A DNA stretch of 64,000 nucleotides, taken from the NCBI RefSeq assembly GCF_038502225.1, contig NC_091374.1, forward strand, positions 6,827,538 to 6,891,537, read 5' to 3'. Positions 26,247 through 37,405 of the stretch are shown here, one piece after another (within the stretch, counting starts at the first letter, position 1; every line of letters begins with the position of its first letter). Below the pieces are notes generated by a model. It was not told the DNA's origin and ran no database searches. It saw only the letters and a list, made by a program, of their open reading frames with translations. The DNA comes from Cherax quadricarinatus (Eukaryota; Arthropoda; Malacostraca; Decapoda; Parastacidae). Both the position numbers and the translations under genes were made by a program.

Positions 26247-26959
26247 GGTAGCTTATTTACCACTTGCAAGCACTAAAATGAATGTAATATTAAGAAATAT
26301 TTTGTATGAACAAGTGAGGGGACCGTCGCTCACTGGTAAACAATGGCACACTGGCTGGGAAGGGAGGCCGAGGCAGCTCAGAGCCGTGAGTACGCGTCCA
26401 GGACAAACAACGATTAGCGAGTCAACCAACCATTTGCGAGCCAATGTTTGGATGAAAATAACACGACGATTTCCGAAAAGGACGACTATCGAGCCCGACG
26501 ATTATCGAGGGACCACTGTATTTAATCAATATAAATAATAAAATTTGTTTACAGCAAAGCCATAATGTGCTTGTGTCCCTTCAAACCAACAGCAACTTTT
26601 TTCATGGTCAATATAAACTACCAAATCAATACACATTGTAAATTTGATTTTTGTTCCTTTCAGTGTCAATTGCAATGATCATGCAATCCAACAAAGGATG
26701 GTCAGTGTCAAGCACAATGATCATGCAATCCAACATTATTATTATTATAATCAAAAAGAAGCGCTAAGCCACAAGGGCTATGCAGCGCTGCAGGGTAGGG
26801 AAGGAAGCGAGAGTACTGGGCAGTAGAAGGGGGAAGGGATGATTAGTAGGTTACAGAAAACAGTGGGGCAGGGGACAGTGCAGGGGTAGAGGGCAGCAAG
26901 AGACTGAGGTAGAAAGGGCTGAAGGTATCATCAGAGTTTGTGAAGTCAGTCAGTTGTTG

Positions 26960-27508
26960 TCAAAAAGTCAATGAGAGAGTCCGGATGAAAGGTGGGTCCA
27001 TCAGCGAGAGGGGAAGGTAAAGAGAGAGAGCAACAGAGCGAAGACGACGACGGAGGTATATTCTGCGTGCTCGTTGATAAAGTGGGCAGTCCAACAGAAT
27101 GTGACTGACTGATAATGGAACCTGACAATTCTCACAGAGAGGAGCAGGGCGTCTCTCCATGAGATAACCATGAGTAAGACGAGTATGGCCAATGCGAAGA
27201 CGGGAGAGAGTAGTCTCCCAACCTCGACACTGGTGACAAGAAGACGGCCAGTAACCTATACTTGGTTTAATAGATTGAAGTTTGTTACCGAGCAGAGTAG
27301 ACCAACGTTGTTGACAACGGGTGTGGAGGTGGGTAGCTATTGCAGCAAAATAGTCTGTAAATGGAACACCTCTATATGAAACTGGTAGGTCATGTACTGC
27401 TGACGGCGCAGTAGTGTCTGCCTGTTCATTGCCCTGTACGTCAACATGACCAGGGACCCAACAAAAAACAATATCTTTATATGCTTGGAAGAGATGCGGC
27501 GTAGCCAA
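26960..27508 (-). pseudogene. LINE ORF2, 3' segment (RNase H end)
   Basis: The frame contains DIVFCWVPGHVDVQGNEQAD, the last RNase H motif (GHxxxxGNExAD type). After it come a C-rich C-terminus with ENCQVPLSVSHILLDCP, seen in many jockey/I-type LINEs, and the stop. It lies in a different frame from the upstream RNase H segment, so at least one frameshift separates them. Confidence 0.85.
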
Positions 27509-28173
27509 AGTTGGATACGGAGGACTAAGGGGTGAGGTGTATCAAATTTCTGTGTAGCCTGTAAAGCACTAAGGGAGTCTGAGACAACCACAAATGATGA
27601 CACAGGCATAGATGCAATACGGATAAGTGCTGCAAGAATGGCATACAATTCAGCAGTAAAGATACTAGCCGAAGATAGTAAATGCCCTTGTACGACGCTG
27701 TCCGGAAACACTGCTGCGAATCCTACGCCGTCAGAAGACTTAGAGCCATCCGTGTACACTGCAATGGCATGAGAATGAGAGTGGAAGTGGTCAAGAAAAA
27801 GAGAGCGGGAGGCTACCGTAGACAGTTGGGCTTTCGAGCAAGGGAGTGAGAAAGAACAGACTCGAACAGCTAGAACTTCCCAGGGGGGTAGGGAAAAGGG
27901 AGATGCTACATGAACATAGAGAGGTGGTAATTGAAGAGAAGACGAGCGAATGTAGGCAAAGAGAGAAGGGACGGAGCAAACAGGGGCGGCGAACAAATAA
28001 AGAATGTCTACTAATATCGGTGACCATTCTATAAATGGAAGGACTGCGGAGATCATGAGAGCGTACATAGTAGCGCAGGCAATGGGCATCACGGCGATCA
28101 GATAAGGATGGAACGTTCGCTTCTGCATAGAGGCTCTCAATGGGAAGAGCGAAAAGCACCAAGTCATAAACAT
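27337..28173 (-). pseudogene. LINE ORF2, RNase H N-terminal segment
   Basis: RNase H motifs appear in order: AVYTDGSKSSDGVGFAAVF (first acidic residue), AELYAILAAL (glutamate), VVVSDSLSALQA (second aspartate). The last motif is lost to a frameshift after SSKHIKILF and is picked up in the next frame (26960-27508). Confidence 0.85.
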
Positions 28174-29310
28174 AATCCTTGGTGATGAATGGGGTTAAGG
28201 CTAGAGAGAGTAGCAGGAGAGGCCGCTGAATCGATCTGGTCACCATAATCAAGTTTCGATAAAATGAGGGCGGAATGTAGGCGAAGGAGAGTTCGACGAT
28301 CAGCTCCCCATGAAAGATGAGCAAGGGTTTTAAGAAGGTTCAGCCGGCTGTGACAAGTTGCCTTCAGAGAGGTAATGTGAGGTTTCCAGGATAACCTATG
28401 GTCAAAGAGGAGGCCTAGAAACCTGACTGTATCACATTCAGGGATACAGGAGTCATAGAGGTACAAAGGATGATCGAAGATGACAGAGCGTCTAGTGAAA
28501 GTAATTTGGTGAGTTTTGGTACTGGAAAATTTAAACCCATGTGTGGTGGCCCAATTGGAAACACGGTCGACTGCATGTTGGAGAGAAACTGTAATGAGGT
28601 GACAGTCAGTGCCTGCACATGCAATAGCAAAGTCATCAACATAGAGTGATGACCAAATATTGGATGGAAGACTAGAGGCCAAATCATTTATAACAAGGAG
28701 AAAGTGTTGTGCTCAGAACACATCCCTGGGGGACACCTTCAGCTTGGATAAAGTCCGGGGAGAGCACATTATTAACCTGAACACTGAAATGTCTGTCAGT
28801 TAAAAAGTTCTTAAGGAAGGATGGTAGATTGCCTCGAAGGCCTAAGGAGTGGGCTTGGGCCAAAATATTATACCTCCAAGTTGTGTCATGTGCTTTCTCA
28901 AGGTCAAAAAATATGGCAATAACCGAGTGGTTATTCACAAAGACATTACGAACATATGTATCCAAGCGTAGTAAGGGGTCTATGGTAGAACGGCCTTTAC
29001 GAAAGCCATATTGACGAGTGGAGAGACTGTTGTGTGTCTCTAAATACCACACTAAACGTCTATTTACCAGGCGTTCCATCACTTTGCAAACTGCACTGGT
29101 AAGAGCAATGGGACGATAGTGGGAGGCTTCATGTCCCGTAGTACCCGGTTTGCAGAAAGGGAGAACAATGGCAGATTTCCACAGCTGTGGAAGAACTCCC
29201 TGTGACCAAATAAGATTGAAAAGGCGTAATAGGACTGCAAGGGCTGACTGATGTAAATGTTGTAGCATACGAATATGAATGTCGTTGGGCCAGCTGCCGA
29301 TGATCGGCAA
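28164..29310 (-). pseudogene. LINE ORF2, reverse transcriptase palm
   Basis: The first segment (28684-29310) has YRPIALTSAVCKVMERLVN, FDLEKAHDTTWRYNIL and AEGVPQGCVLSTTL. The second (28164-28682), in another frame, has SSLYVDDFAIACAG with the catalytic YVDD box, then a thumb region with VRFLGLLFDHRLSW. The family normally reads these as one frame, so a frameshift after QGCVLS inactivates this copy. Confidence 0.9.
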
Positions 29311-29784
29311 GCTGAGAGTGTTGCCTCCAGTTCCTGAAGTGTAAAAGGCACATTATACTGTTCTTCTCTGAGAGAAGAAAAGTCCAAGGGTGCTAACTCT
29401 CTGGCAGACTTTGAGGAAAGAAACAAGGGGCATAGATGGAGCCCCTGAGAAATACGGACCAGATGATTGCCAATTTCACTGGTAACATCTAGTGGGTTTG
29501 CTATATCAACACCAGCAACCCACAGGACAGGAGCCGGGTCAGGAGAATATTTACCACTCAGTTTTCGTACTTTTTTCCAGACTGCACTCAGAGGAAGCAG
29601 AGGTGATGGTGGAGACATAATCTCGCCAGCAAGTGCGTTTAGCGTCACGGATGACACGGCGAGCGATTGCACACTTCTGCTTAAAATCAAGAAGTCTCTC
29701 CATGGTTCTATTGTACCGGTACCTGCCCCACAAAGCGTGTTTCAAACGTACTGCACGAGCACAAGCAGGAGACCACCAAGGCAT
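29079..29784 (-). pseudogene. LINE ORF2, linker between endonuclease and RT
   Basis: Two overlapping frames carry the usual linker. One has PWWSPACARAVRLKHALWGR and KRTCWRDYVSTITS; the other has WKKVRKLSGKYSP and NHLVRISQGLH. Frame changes lie between them. Confidence 0.75.
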
Positions 29785-29899
29785 GCATTTCTGAGAATGC
29801 CTGCCCGAAGTTTGGGGTATAGAATGAGAAGCTGCGGTTAAAACGGAGGACGAGAAGAGGTGTAAAAGCTCATCAATGGAGGACGAAGAAGGAACCTCA

Positions 29900-30634
29900 C
29901 TAAAAAGTTAGTTGTGAGTAAAGGTTCCAATTTGCCTGATCAAATTGCCAGTGTGGGTTACGAAGAGGTGGTGAATATGAAGGGGAAGTAAGAATGATTG
30001 GGAAATGATCACTGTCATGTAAATCCGGGAGAACAGACCAGGTGAAGTCTAATGCGGCAGAGGAAGAGCAGACTGAGAGATCGATGCAAGAGAGAGTATG
30101 AGTCCGAGGATCAAAATGGGTGTGAGTACCTGTATTTAAAACATGGAGGGGGTGGGTAGCAAGAAAAGCCTCTAACTGAATGCCACGGGAATCACAGTGA
30201 GAGTCCCCCCAGAGGAAATGATGGGCATTAAAATCGCTAAGTAACAGAAGTGGTGGCGGTAATGACGAAACAAGAAAGGGAATATCTGGGATAGATAATG
30301 CCCGAGAAGGAGAGAGATACAAAGAACAGAGTGTATACCACCTATGCAAGTGGATACGGGCTGCTGTGTAATGCAGTGAAGTACGAACAAATAGCTGATG
30401 GTATGGAATATCAGTGCGTAGAAGAAGGGCACTTTCATTAAAGGCCCCATCAGGAAAAGGATCTGAAGAATACAATAAATTATAGCCTGAGATAGGATAG
30501 ATAATGGCAGAGTGTAATTTTGGTTCCTGTAAGCAAACACCAACAGGGGAAAACTGGGAGAGCAATATCTGAAGCTCACCCCGATTACCCCTGAGGCTGC
30601 GAATATTCCACTGTAAATAGGCCATGATTGGCAA
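29900..30634 (-). pseudogene. LINE ORF2, AP-like endonuclease
   Basis: The frame begins MPIMAYLQWNIRSLRGNRGE, 35 bp after the ORF1 stop. Endonuclease/exonuclease/phosphatase landmarks follow: LQWNIRSL with catalytic N, VCLQEPKL with catalytic E, LLLSDFNAHHFLWG with the D-x-N motif, and SDHFPIIL with the final catalytic H. The domain looks complete, but the frame closes soon after it (SQLTF then stop), where the family continues into the RT. Confidence 0.9.
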
Positions 30635-30669
30635 CGATAAAGATACCTGAAATCCGCAGGTAAGGGTAC

Positions 30670-32529
30670 CTATGGACTAGAGGGGTTAGAAAAGTCCACA
30701 TGCAGTGGCAAAGGAAAACGTTCAAGTAGCGAAGGAACGGTGCGTTGTGAAGAAAGGAGTTGCACAGATGGAGAAGAGGAAAGAGAAGGAACAGAGGGTG
30801 GATCAGTGTCCATTGATGGTTTGGTCTCTGCAATATATTCAGAGATTGCTTCAAGTGTTTCGGAGTTCAGAGACGTCGTATGGGAGACAATATTGGAGAT
30901 GGAAGGAGGAGGAGTTTGAGTAAAGATCGGAGCTGTAATGGACTGTACCAAGGTAGGGGGGGGGCGAAAGGGTGGAGGGAACCGGAGAAGTGTGGGAGGG
31001 GACAGAAGTGGCAGAAGAGGAAGAAACGTGGGAGGGGACAGGGGAGGAAGGCACAGTACGAGGAGGAGGACGAACCTCCACACTTGTAACAGAGCCAGTG
31101 AAAGGGGAAGACTCAGGTACAGAGACCGGGAAGGTAAAATGTGGAGGTGGATGAAGAGAAGGAGGGGTTAAAGGAGATTTTTTGGGCCTCTGAGAAGTAG
31201 AGGGACGATTGGGAGGAGGTGTCGTACGAGGTCTTGTTGATACCAGGGTTTGTGAGGGAGGACACAAAGAAGTGAGGACAGACTGAAGAGTTGAAGTAGG
31301 GACGTCTGAGCCCAGGACAGCAAAAGAATTAGATACAGGAGTGACTATGAGACTGGCAACTGCAGAGGAGGCTGCAGAAGATGTGACCCCAGAAGTGGGG
31401 GGGACGCTTTGAAACACGAGACATAAGGAAGACCCTCTGCCTCTTTGAGGCAACAAATTTCCCGCTCATTTAAGTAGACTTGGCAATGGTGAGAGTACGA
31501 AGGGTGAGCCTCATGACAATTGAGGCAAGAGGGAGTTCGACTGCAAGACGTATTAGAATGGTCATCGGCACCACAGACTGGGCATTCGGCTATAGATCTG
31601 CAATATTTTGCTGGGTGGCCAAATCGCCAGCAATTCCTACACTGTTGCGGTGTAGGGAACACCTTCCGAACTTGTAACCGATGTCCTGCTACATAAACAG
31701 AGGATGGGAGTTCACGGCTGTCAAAAGTTAAACGAGCCACATTGTAAGGGTATTGTCTTCGCCTGCGGGCAGGAAGAACATAAGTATCTACCTTGACAAT
31801 TGGGAGATCTTGGAGTTCCAGCTGTTCGAGAATGTCAGTGCCACATGTCTGGAAATTCTGTTGGACTATGGTATGGGGCAGAATAACAGTACCACTACAA
31901 GAATTGAGGGAATGATGTTTTTCGATAGTGATAGGAATAGTATCGATATGTGAAAGAAGAGAAAGATCATGAGCTTGAGTAGAATTCTGGACTGTGATGA
32001 TGCGCATACCACTCTTAAGAGCATGAAAAGAAATATCTCTACCAACATGGTGTAGGAGCGCTTTGCCAATACTATGGTCGGAAAGATAGGCAGTAGAAGA
32101 AGTCAGTCTTAATGTAAAGAATTTAGTCCATTGTGTGGTCTGAAACTGAGTGCAGAGAGGGAGTGCATGACGTGTCGGTCTTTTCCGAGTAGAAAGGGAA
32201 GGTAATGAAGTAACATCATTAGGAGATTGTCGTTGATGTTTAGAAGTGGGACCAGAGTTGGTCCGATGTGGGATGGGCTGGCGATTCGAAAATTGCCGCA
32301 CCGTAGAGGGAGAAGCCGGAAGCATAGTCAAAGGAAAGCAGAGGCCAGACAAATCGAAGGAGTCAGTGGAAGCCCCAGTACCTGAAGCGGGTGAGGAAAC
32401 AGCATAAGCAAGAGGTACAGGGGCCTTAGGAATATCCGAAGAGTGGCCAAAAGACGAGGTGAGGTCAGAATGGGGTGCGGTAACAATAAGGGGCCCTGGG
32501 GTAGCGGGGTCATGGATCGGGTACTCCAT
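30670..32529 (-). pseudogene. LINE ORF1 (gag-like) with three CCHC knuckles
   Basis: ATG 32529 opens MEYPIHDPATPGPL. An RNA-binding-type middle leads to zinc knuckles: CRNCWRFGHPAKYC, CPVCGADDHSNTSC and a CX2CX3HX6C variant starting CLNCHEAH. A long proline/serine-rich tail then runs to the stop at 30670. The frame changes twice, at about 31397-31403 (seven G) and 30956-30964 (nine G), with opposite effect, so the end is back in the starting frame. These could be real slips or base-calling errors in homopolymers. Confidence 0.88.
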
Positions 32530-33272
32530 GGTTAGGTTACTTCTTTCTTTTTGTTTTTAAGAAAAAAAAGAAAGAAAATAAAATAAAAAATAAAAAAAAA
32601 AGAATAAAAAAAAGGGGGACCGGGGAGGGATAGTTCCTAGGAGGAATGAAAGGGCCAGAAATCTCCCTCCACGCCCAAGAGGACCTCAGCACCGCAAGTA
32701 GCGCAGATGCAGCATGGAACCCGTGGCATACCCTACCCATCATGCCAGTAAACCAGCAATCCGGGATAGCAACCTCACATCTGCCGAGCTACCTTGGTGG
32801 ACAAAAGAGAGGGCGGCCGGATATCCGCCACAAAGCGTACCTCCTTCGGCCACCACCCCCGGAATCCAAAAGGTGGCTTCCAGAGATACACCCGTCGCCC
32901 GAAAGACACCCAAAGCCACCCTCCTGGATACAGGAGAGGGATCGGGACATCCCCAGGCGATCCAGATTCCATGGCAAACTACGCCACCGCTAAGAACCTC
33001 AACGGAATGGGATGGACCCTGGTACCCTTTCCCCTACCCAGGAACTAGCACGCCTGTGGGAAAAATCCCAAAGGCCAAAAAAGGAAGGGCAAAAGGGAGG
33101 GGTGGGGAGGAGGAGGAGGAAAGGAAAAAGGGGAGGATTGGGAGGATGGGATAGGGAAGGGGGGATTGGGGGGTAATTAGGTTCGGTCTGAGGAAGGAGA
33201 CCAACAGGTCTAATTCCTCAGACCAAGAGCCTCTTCACCACGCCAAGGAGCCCCCCCCCCCCCTTGAAAAGG
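32530..33272 (-). other. LINE 5' UTR
   Basis: This lies between the ORF1 start and the 5' boundary set by the TSD. It is A-rich next to the ATG, GA-rich further out, and ends with 'GAGCCTCTTCACCACGCCAA' and a C-run (33250-33263). That terminal block is the part also found at one end of family B elements. Confidence 0.7.
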
Positions 33273-33610
33273 ATGCAATCCAACAGAGGATGGTTACAAT
33301 TTGAAAATGTCTCTTAGTGGTTTACAAGTCACAAATGTAACTATAGGTATCAACTAATAATGATGTTTTCCTCTAAAACCTTTTACAGATGGAGAGACTA
33401 TATAATATCAAAATGTTCTCAAGACTTCCATTATGTAAACAAAGATGAAGGTCTGGAAAAAATTAAAAACAGGCTTTTTTCCAAGTAGCATTAATTACTA
33501 TTGTATTCATGGAATTTGTTAAACCTATGTGGGCCATTTGGCTCTGGACAGAAAGAATGAGACATGAATGGGGAAGAGGGGTGGTCAAGCACATGTGTGG
33601 CTTTTGTAGA

Positions 33611-34610
33611 TTATTATAATAAAAAAAAGAAGCACTAAACCTACAAGTCATACAGCACTACCAGGCAGAGAAGGATGCAGGGATATTGGGTAGCAAGAGG
33701 GAGAGGGATGATTATTAGGTCATGGAGTGCAGCTGGGCAGTGGACAGTGCAGGGGTAGAGGGTAGGAAGAGATTGAGGTAGAAAGGGCTGTGAGTAGTAC
33801 TAGAGGCATCATCAGCAGAGTTTGTGCAGTAAATCAGTTGCTGTCAAAAAGTCAATAAGAGAGTCTGGGTCCATCAGCAAGAAGGGAAGGTAAAGTAAGG
33901 GCAGTAGAGCAGTGACAACGAGAGAGGTAAATTCTGCGTGCTCGTTGATAGAGTGGGCAGTCTAACAGAATGTAGCTAACAGAAACTGGAACCTGACAAT
34001 ACTCAGAGTGGAACAGGGTGCCTCTCCATGAGATACCTGTGAGTAAGACAAGTGTGGCAGATACGAAGATGAGAGAGAGTAGCCTCCCAACCTCGACACT
34101 GATGAGAAGACGGCCAAAAACCTATACTCGGTTTAATAGAATGTAGTTTATCATGGAGCAGATCAGACCAACGTTGTTGCCGAGTGCGAAGGTGGATAGC
34201 AATTACAGCAAAATGGTCAGTGAATGGAACACCTCTTTATGAAACTGGGAGGTCATGTACTGCTGACCGCGCAGCAGTGCCTGCCTGTTCATTGCCCTGT
34301 AAGTCAACATGACCAGGGACCCAACAAAAAACAATATCTTTTTGCTTGCAGCGTAACCAAAGTTGGATACGAAGAACTAGGGGATGAGGTGTATCAAATT
34401 TTCGTATAGCCTGTAAAGCACTAAAGGAGTCTGAAACAACCACAAATGGTGACACAGGCATAGATGCAATGTGGATAAGTGCTACGAGAATGGCATACAA
34501 TTCAGCCATAAAAATGCTAGACGGGGATAATAAATGCCCTCGCACGACGCTGTCCGGAAACACTGCTGCGAATCTGACGTCGTCAGAAGACTTAGAACCA
34601 TCGGTGTACA
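33611..34610 (-). mobile_element. 5'-truncated LINE copy (RNase H and 3' UTR)
   Basis: This relative of the 26735-33272 element keeps the 3' UTR and RNase H region. The frame at 34237-34635 has MYTDGSKSSDDVRFAAVF, AELYAILVAL and FCWVPGHVDLQGNEQAGTAA. Flanks TGGCTTTTGTAGA (33598-33610) and TGGCTTCTGTAGA (34611-34623) are a TSD with one change. The first RNase H motif has an altered GVG, and the last has AG in place of AD, so it is inactive. Confidence 0.85.
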
Positions 34611-34623
34611 TGGCTTCTGTAGA

Positions 34624-34994
34624 AATGCCACACATGCACCAAGTTTATGTAGACAATGATGGATAGCATGTTGGAAGAATGGTTAGAGGTGAATGTACCA
34701 GTAGTAGGCTTCCTCCTGCCATCTCTATGCTAAAACCCTTATCACTTCTTTGAAGATTTCTTACATGATTTCATTATTAATGTGATTAATGACTTGATGG
34801 AAAAATGGCCTTATATTTATGACCTAGTAATCTTGGAGTAAAATCAACACCAGTAAGAATATTTCTGAAAATGCACTAGACATATTTACTGAACCTCAAA
34901 CTATTCTGGTGAATAACTGCTTTACCAAAGACAGTGCTTAATTTTCTCAGTAGTTATTGAACTTAATACTGTATTAATGTCATTTAAGCAATAT
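34624..34994. other. Non-coding stretch
   Basis: I see nothing here beyond AT-rich sequence between two mobile elements. Confidence 0.4.
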
Positions 34995-34998
34995 TTAA

Positions 34999-36070
34999 CC
35001 CTTTGACTGTTTCGGTCGTATATATACGTCTTACGAGCCACCATTTTTGACGTATATACGTATACATGTACTCATAAATTCTAGCGGCTTCAAATCAAGC
35101 AGGAGAAAGCTGGTAGGCCCACATGCGAGAGAATGAGTCTGTGTGGTCAGTGTGCACCATATAAAAAAATCCTGGAGCACGCAGTACATGAGAAAAAAAA
35201 ACTCCGACCGTTTTTTTTAATTAAAATGCCAACTTTGTGGTCTATTTTCGTATCGTATTTATGGTTGTATTCTTGCTTTCTTGGTCTCATTTGATAGAAT
35301 GGAAAACATATTATAGAAATAGAGGTGATTTTGATTGCTTTTACTATAAAAAGAACCTGGAAATGGAGCTCAAAGTAGGGGAAATGTTTGATTTTTGCCG
35401 ATGTTCAAAAGTAAACAAATGTCATTGTCCAATAAATGTCCAACTACCCATTCTAATATGCAGTCATGAATGGGTTTACATTATTTGTACAATTATTACA
35501 GTATTGCAGTAATCTGCATAACAGTAAATCTTCTATATTTTGTTTGAATAAAAATTAAAAATAGAAAGCAAGAGTAATGTCAGAGGGGCCTGGAGACATG
35601 ACTGATGAACAAAGAAAATGTTATTTTAGAGCCAGGAATGTCTGCATTGTTCATTCTGGACCTTATTTTGAAATTGTCATATTTTTTAATTTTCGTGAAA
35701 TTGGCCAAATTGCAAATTTCTGACCACGTTATTGGGTAGTTGAAATCGGTAAATGGGCAGTTTCTTGAACTCAGTCGATAGAAAAAATGGAGTTCTAAAG
35801 AAATAGCTATGAGTTTGGTCGACTGGAACAATGGAATTAACCGAAAATAGGGCTCAAAGTGGGCAAAATTGCCGATTTGTAAATATTGCCGAGGTCACTA
35901 ACTTCACGAGAGCGTAATTCCTTCGGTTTTCCATCAAATTTCGTTTTTGTGGTGTCATTACAATTGGGAAAAGATTCTCTATCATTTCATAAGAAAAAAA
36001 TATTTTTTTTTTTTTAAATTTTGCTACACCAGGAGACACCTCAGGATTGGGGGTTGCAACAGTCAAGGGG
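34999..36070. mobile_element. piggyBac-like non-autonomous element, TTAA TSD
   Basis: TTAA occurs at 34995-34998 and 36071-36074. The left end is CCCTTTGACTGTTTC and the reverse complement of the right end is CCCCTTGACTGTTGC, so 12 of 15 or more bases match. TTAA targets and CCC-starting ends are typical of piggyBac. The interior is AT-rich with no transposase; the open frames at 35237-35512 and 35580-35831 have no known motif. A truncated relative lies at 2745-3481. Confidence 0.75.
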
Positions 36071-36074
36071 TTAA

Positions 36075-36900
36075 TCAAATATGGCCATAACATTCCCTGA
36101 GGATCTTGCAGTTTTTGCACAAAGTCAGTCATATATATTTTTTAATTATACTCATGGATTTACCAAACCCTATACCATTTTAAGATTCACTAATGAATTT
36201 CAGTATGAACACTATTAATATGATACTGTACAATATATAAGTAAATACACCCACATGAACTTTTAGTTTGGCACTTTCTAAGCAAAATTAAAACAAGCCA
36301 TATTGGGTTACAATTCAACTTTAAAATCATTAGGACAATACCAGATTTAATATAGAAATGTTTAACATAAACCTAAATTAGGCTCAGCAACAGAGGCAGG
36401 ATTCACAAACTGGGGAGTCACTATCTTGTTTCAATTATAGTTCTTACCTGATGCATTTTATCCTCTAATAATACTGAAGGCAGAAACTAAAAACTGCATA
36501 CAGCCTTTATAAAATAACACTTACCTAGTGCTAGTTTGGCTGCCACATATTTGCTCATTCCAGAAGCTCACGGATACCCACCAGACCCAGGCAGCCTGAG
36601 GCGTTGCTATAATTTGTCATTAAGTGAGTCATTAACATAGTGCTGTCTTCCCCAATATAATCATTGTCATAAATCAAAATTAAACAGATAAATAGCTGTA
36701 GTCCTTTCAGGAAGAAAAATATACTTTGTTATCAGAAGATTGAAGAGGCTCTAATGTAATCATAGATTTTTTCATAACACCTTCGTAAGAGAAGTGCAAA
36801 GGATAGTGTGTCAAGGGACACAAAATTGTAATGAAGAACAGACTCACTCATCACCATCTTTGCAAGTTGGCTTTGCAGTAAAAATAGTGATCATATTCAT
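36075..36900. other. AT-rich stretch without recognised features
   Basis: No gene or repeat boundary is supported. Confidence 0.4.
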
Positions 36901-36903
36901 GGT

Positions 36904-36940
36904 TAGCACTTCCTTTTGATTATAATAATAATAATAATAA
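36904..36940 (+). mobile_element. Tiny LINE 3' end
   Basis: GTTAGCACTTCCTTTTGATT followed by ATAATAATAAT matches the 3' tail of the LINE at 26735-33272. It directly precedes the family A copy, which may have inserted into its tail. Confidence 0.55.
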
Positions 36941-36941
36941 T

Positions 36942-37405
36942 ATGTAGGTAGTAGGTTGGTAGACAGCAACCGCCCAGGGAGGTACTACCGTCCTGCCAAG
37001 TGAGTGTAAAACGAAAGCCTGTAATTGTTTTACATGATGGTAGGATTGCTGGTGTCTTTTGTCTGTCTCATAAATATGCAAGATTACAGGTAAGTCTTGC
37101 TACTTCTACTTACACTTAGGTCACACTACACATACATGTACAAGCATATATATACACACCCCTCTGGGTTTTCTTCTATTTTCTTTCTAATTCTTGTTCT
37201 TGTTTATTTCCTCTTATCTCCATGGGGAAGTGGAACAGAATTCTTCCTCTGTAAGCCATGCGTGTCGTAAGAGGCGACTAAAATGCCGGGAGCAAGGAGC
37301 TAGTAACCCCTTCTCCTGTATATATTACTAAATTTAAAAGGAGTTTTTTCTTTTGGGCCACCCCACCTCGGTGGGATACGGCTGGTACGTTGAAAGAAAG
37401 AATAA
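36942..37405 (+). mobile_element. SINE-like family A, near full-length copy
   Basis: It starts at GTAGGTAGTAGGTTGGTAGA and follows the same order as 14092-14554, ending with GGTGGGATACGGCTGGTACG and GAAAGAAAG. AATAATAATAAT runs on both sides hide the TSD. Confidence 0.8.

Larger units (their letters stand above)
24598..26518 (-). mobile_element. Tigger/pogo-like element with deleted catalytic domain
   Basis: TA lies at both borders (24596-24597 and 26519-26520). The left end is CAGTGGTCCCTCGTTTATCG, and the reverse complement of the right end is CAGTGGTCCCTCGATAATCG. The minus strand carries a transposase-derived frame that begins with a helix-turn-helix region and jumps to the family's C-terminal region. 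The internal 24687-25283 is a Penelope-like insertion; without it the element is about 1.3 kb. Confidence 0.88.
26735..33272 (-). mobile_element. Full-length LINE with RNase H, 12-bp TSD
   Basis: ATGCAATCCAAC occurs at 26723-26734 and 33273-33284 and brackets the whole unit. On the minus strand it has a 5' UTR, ORF1 with three zinc knuckles, a 35-bp spacer, ORF2 with endonuclease, reverse transcriptase and RNase H, a 3' UTR and an ATAATAATAAT tail. An RNase H domain points to the I/R1/LOA side of the jockey-like LINEs. Frameshifts in both ORFs suggest a dead copy, although two of them sit at G-runs. The 3' end is shared with the minimal insertions at 18733 and 19029. Confidence 0.92.

Noticed and set aside
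25873..26538. 221-residue plus-strand frame
   Set aside because: It is the antisense of the Tigger-like transposase remnant and runs through its terminal inverted repeat.
32646..33154. Plus-strand proline/arginine-rich frames
   Set aside because: They lie in the LINE 5' UTR on the opposite strand and are GC-skew shadows.
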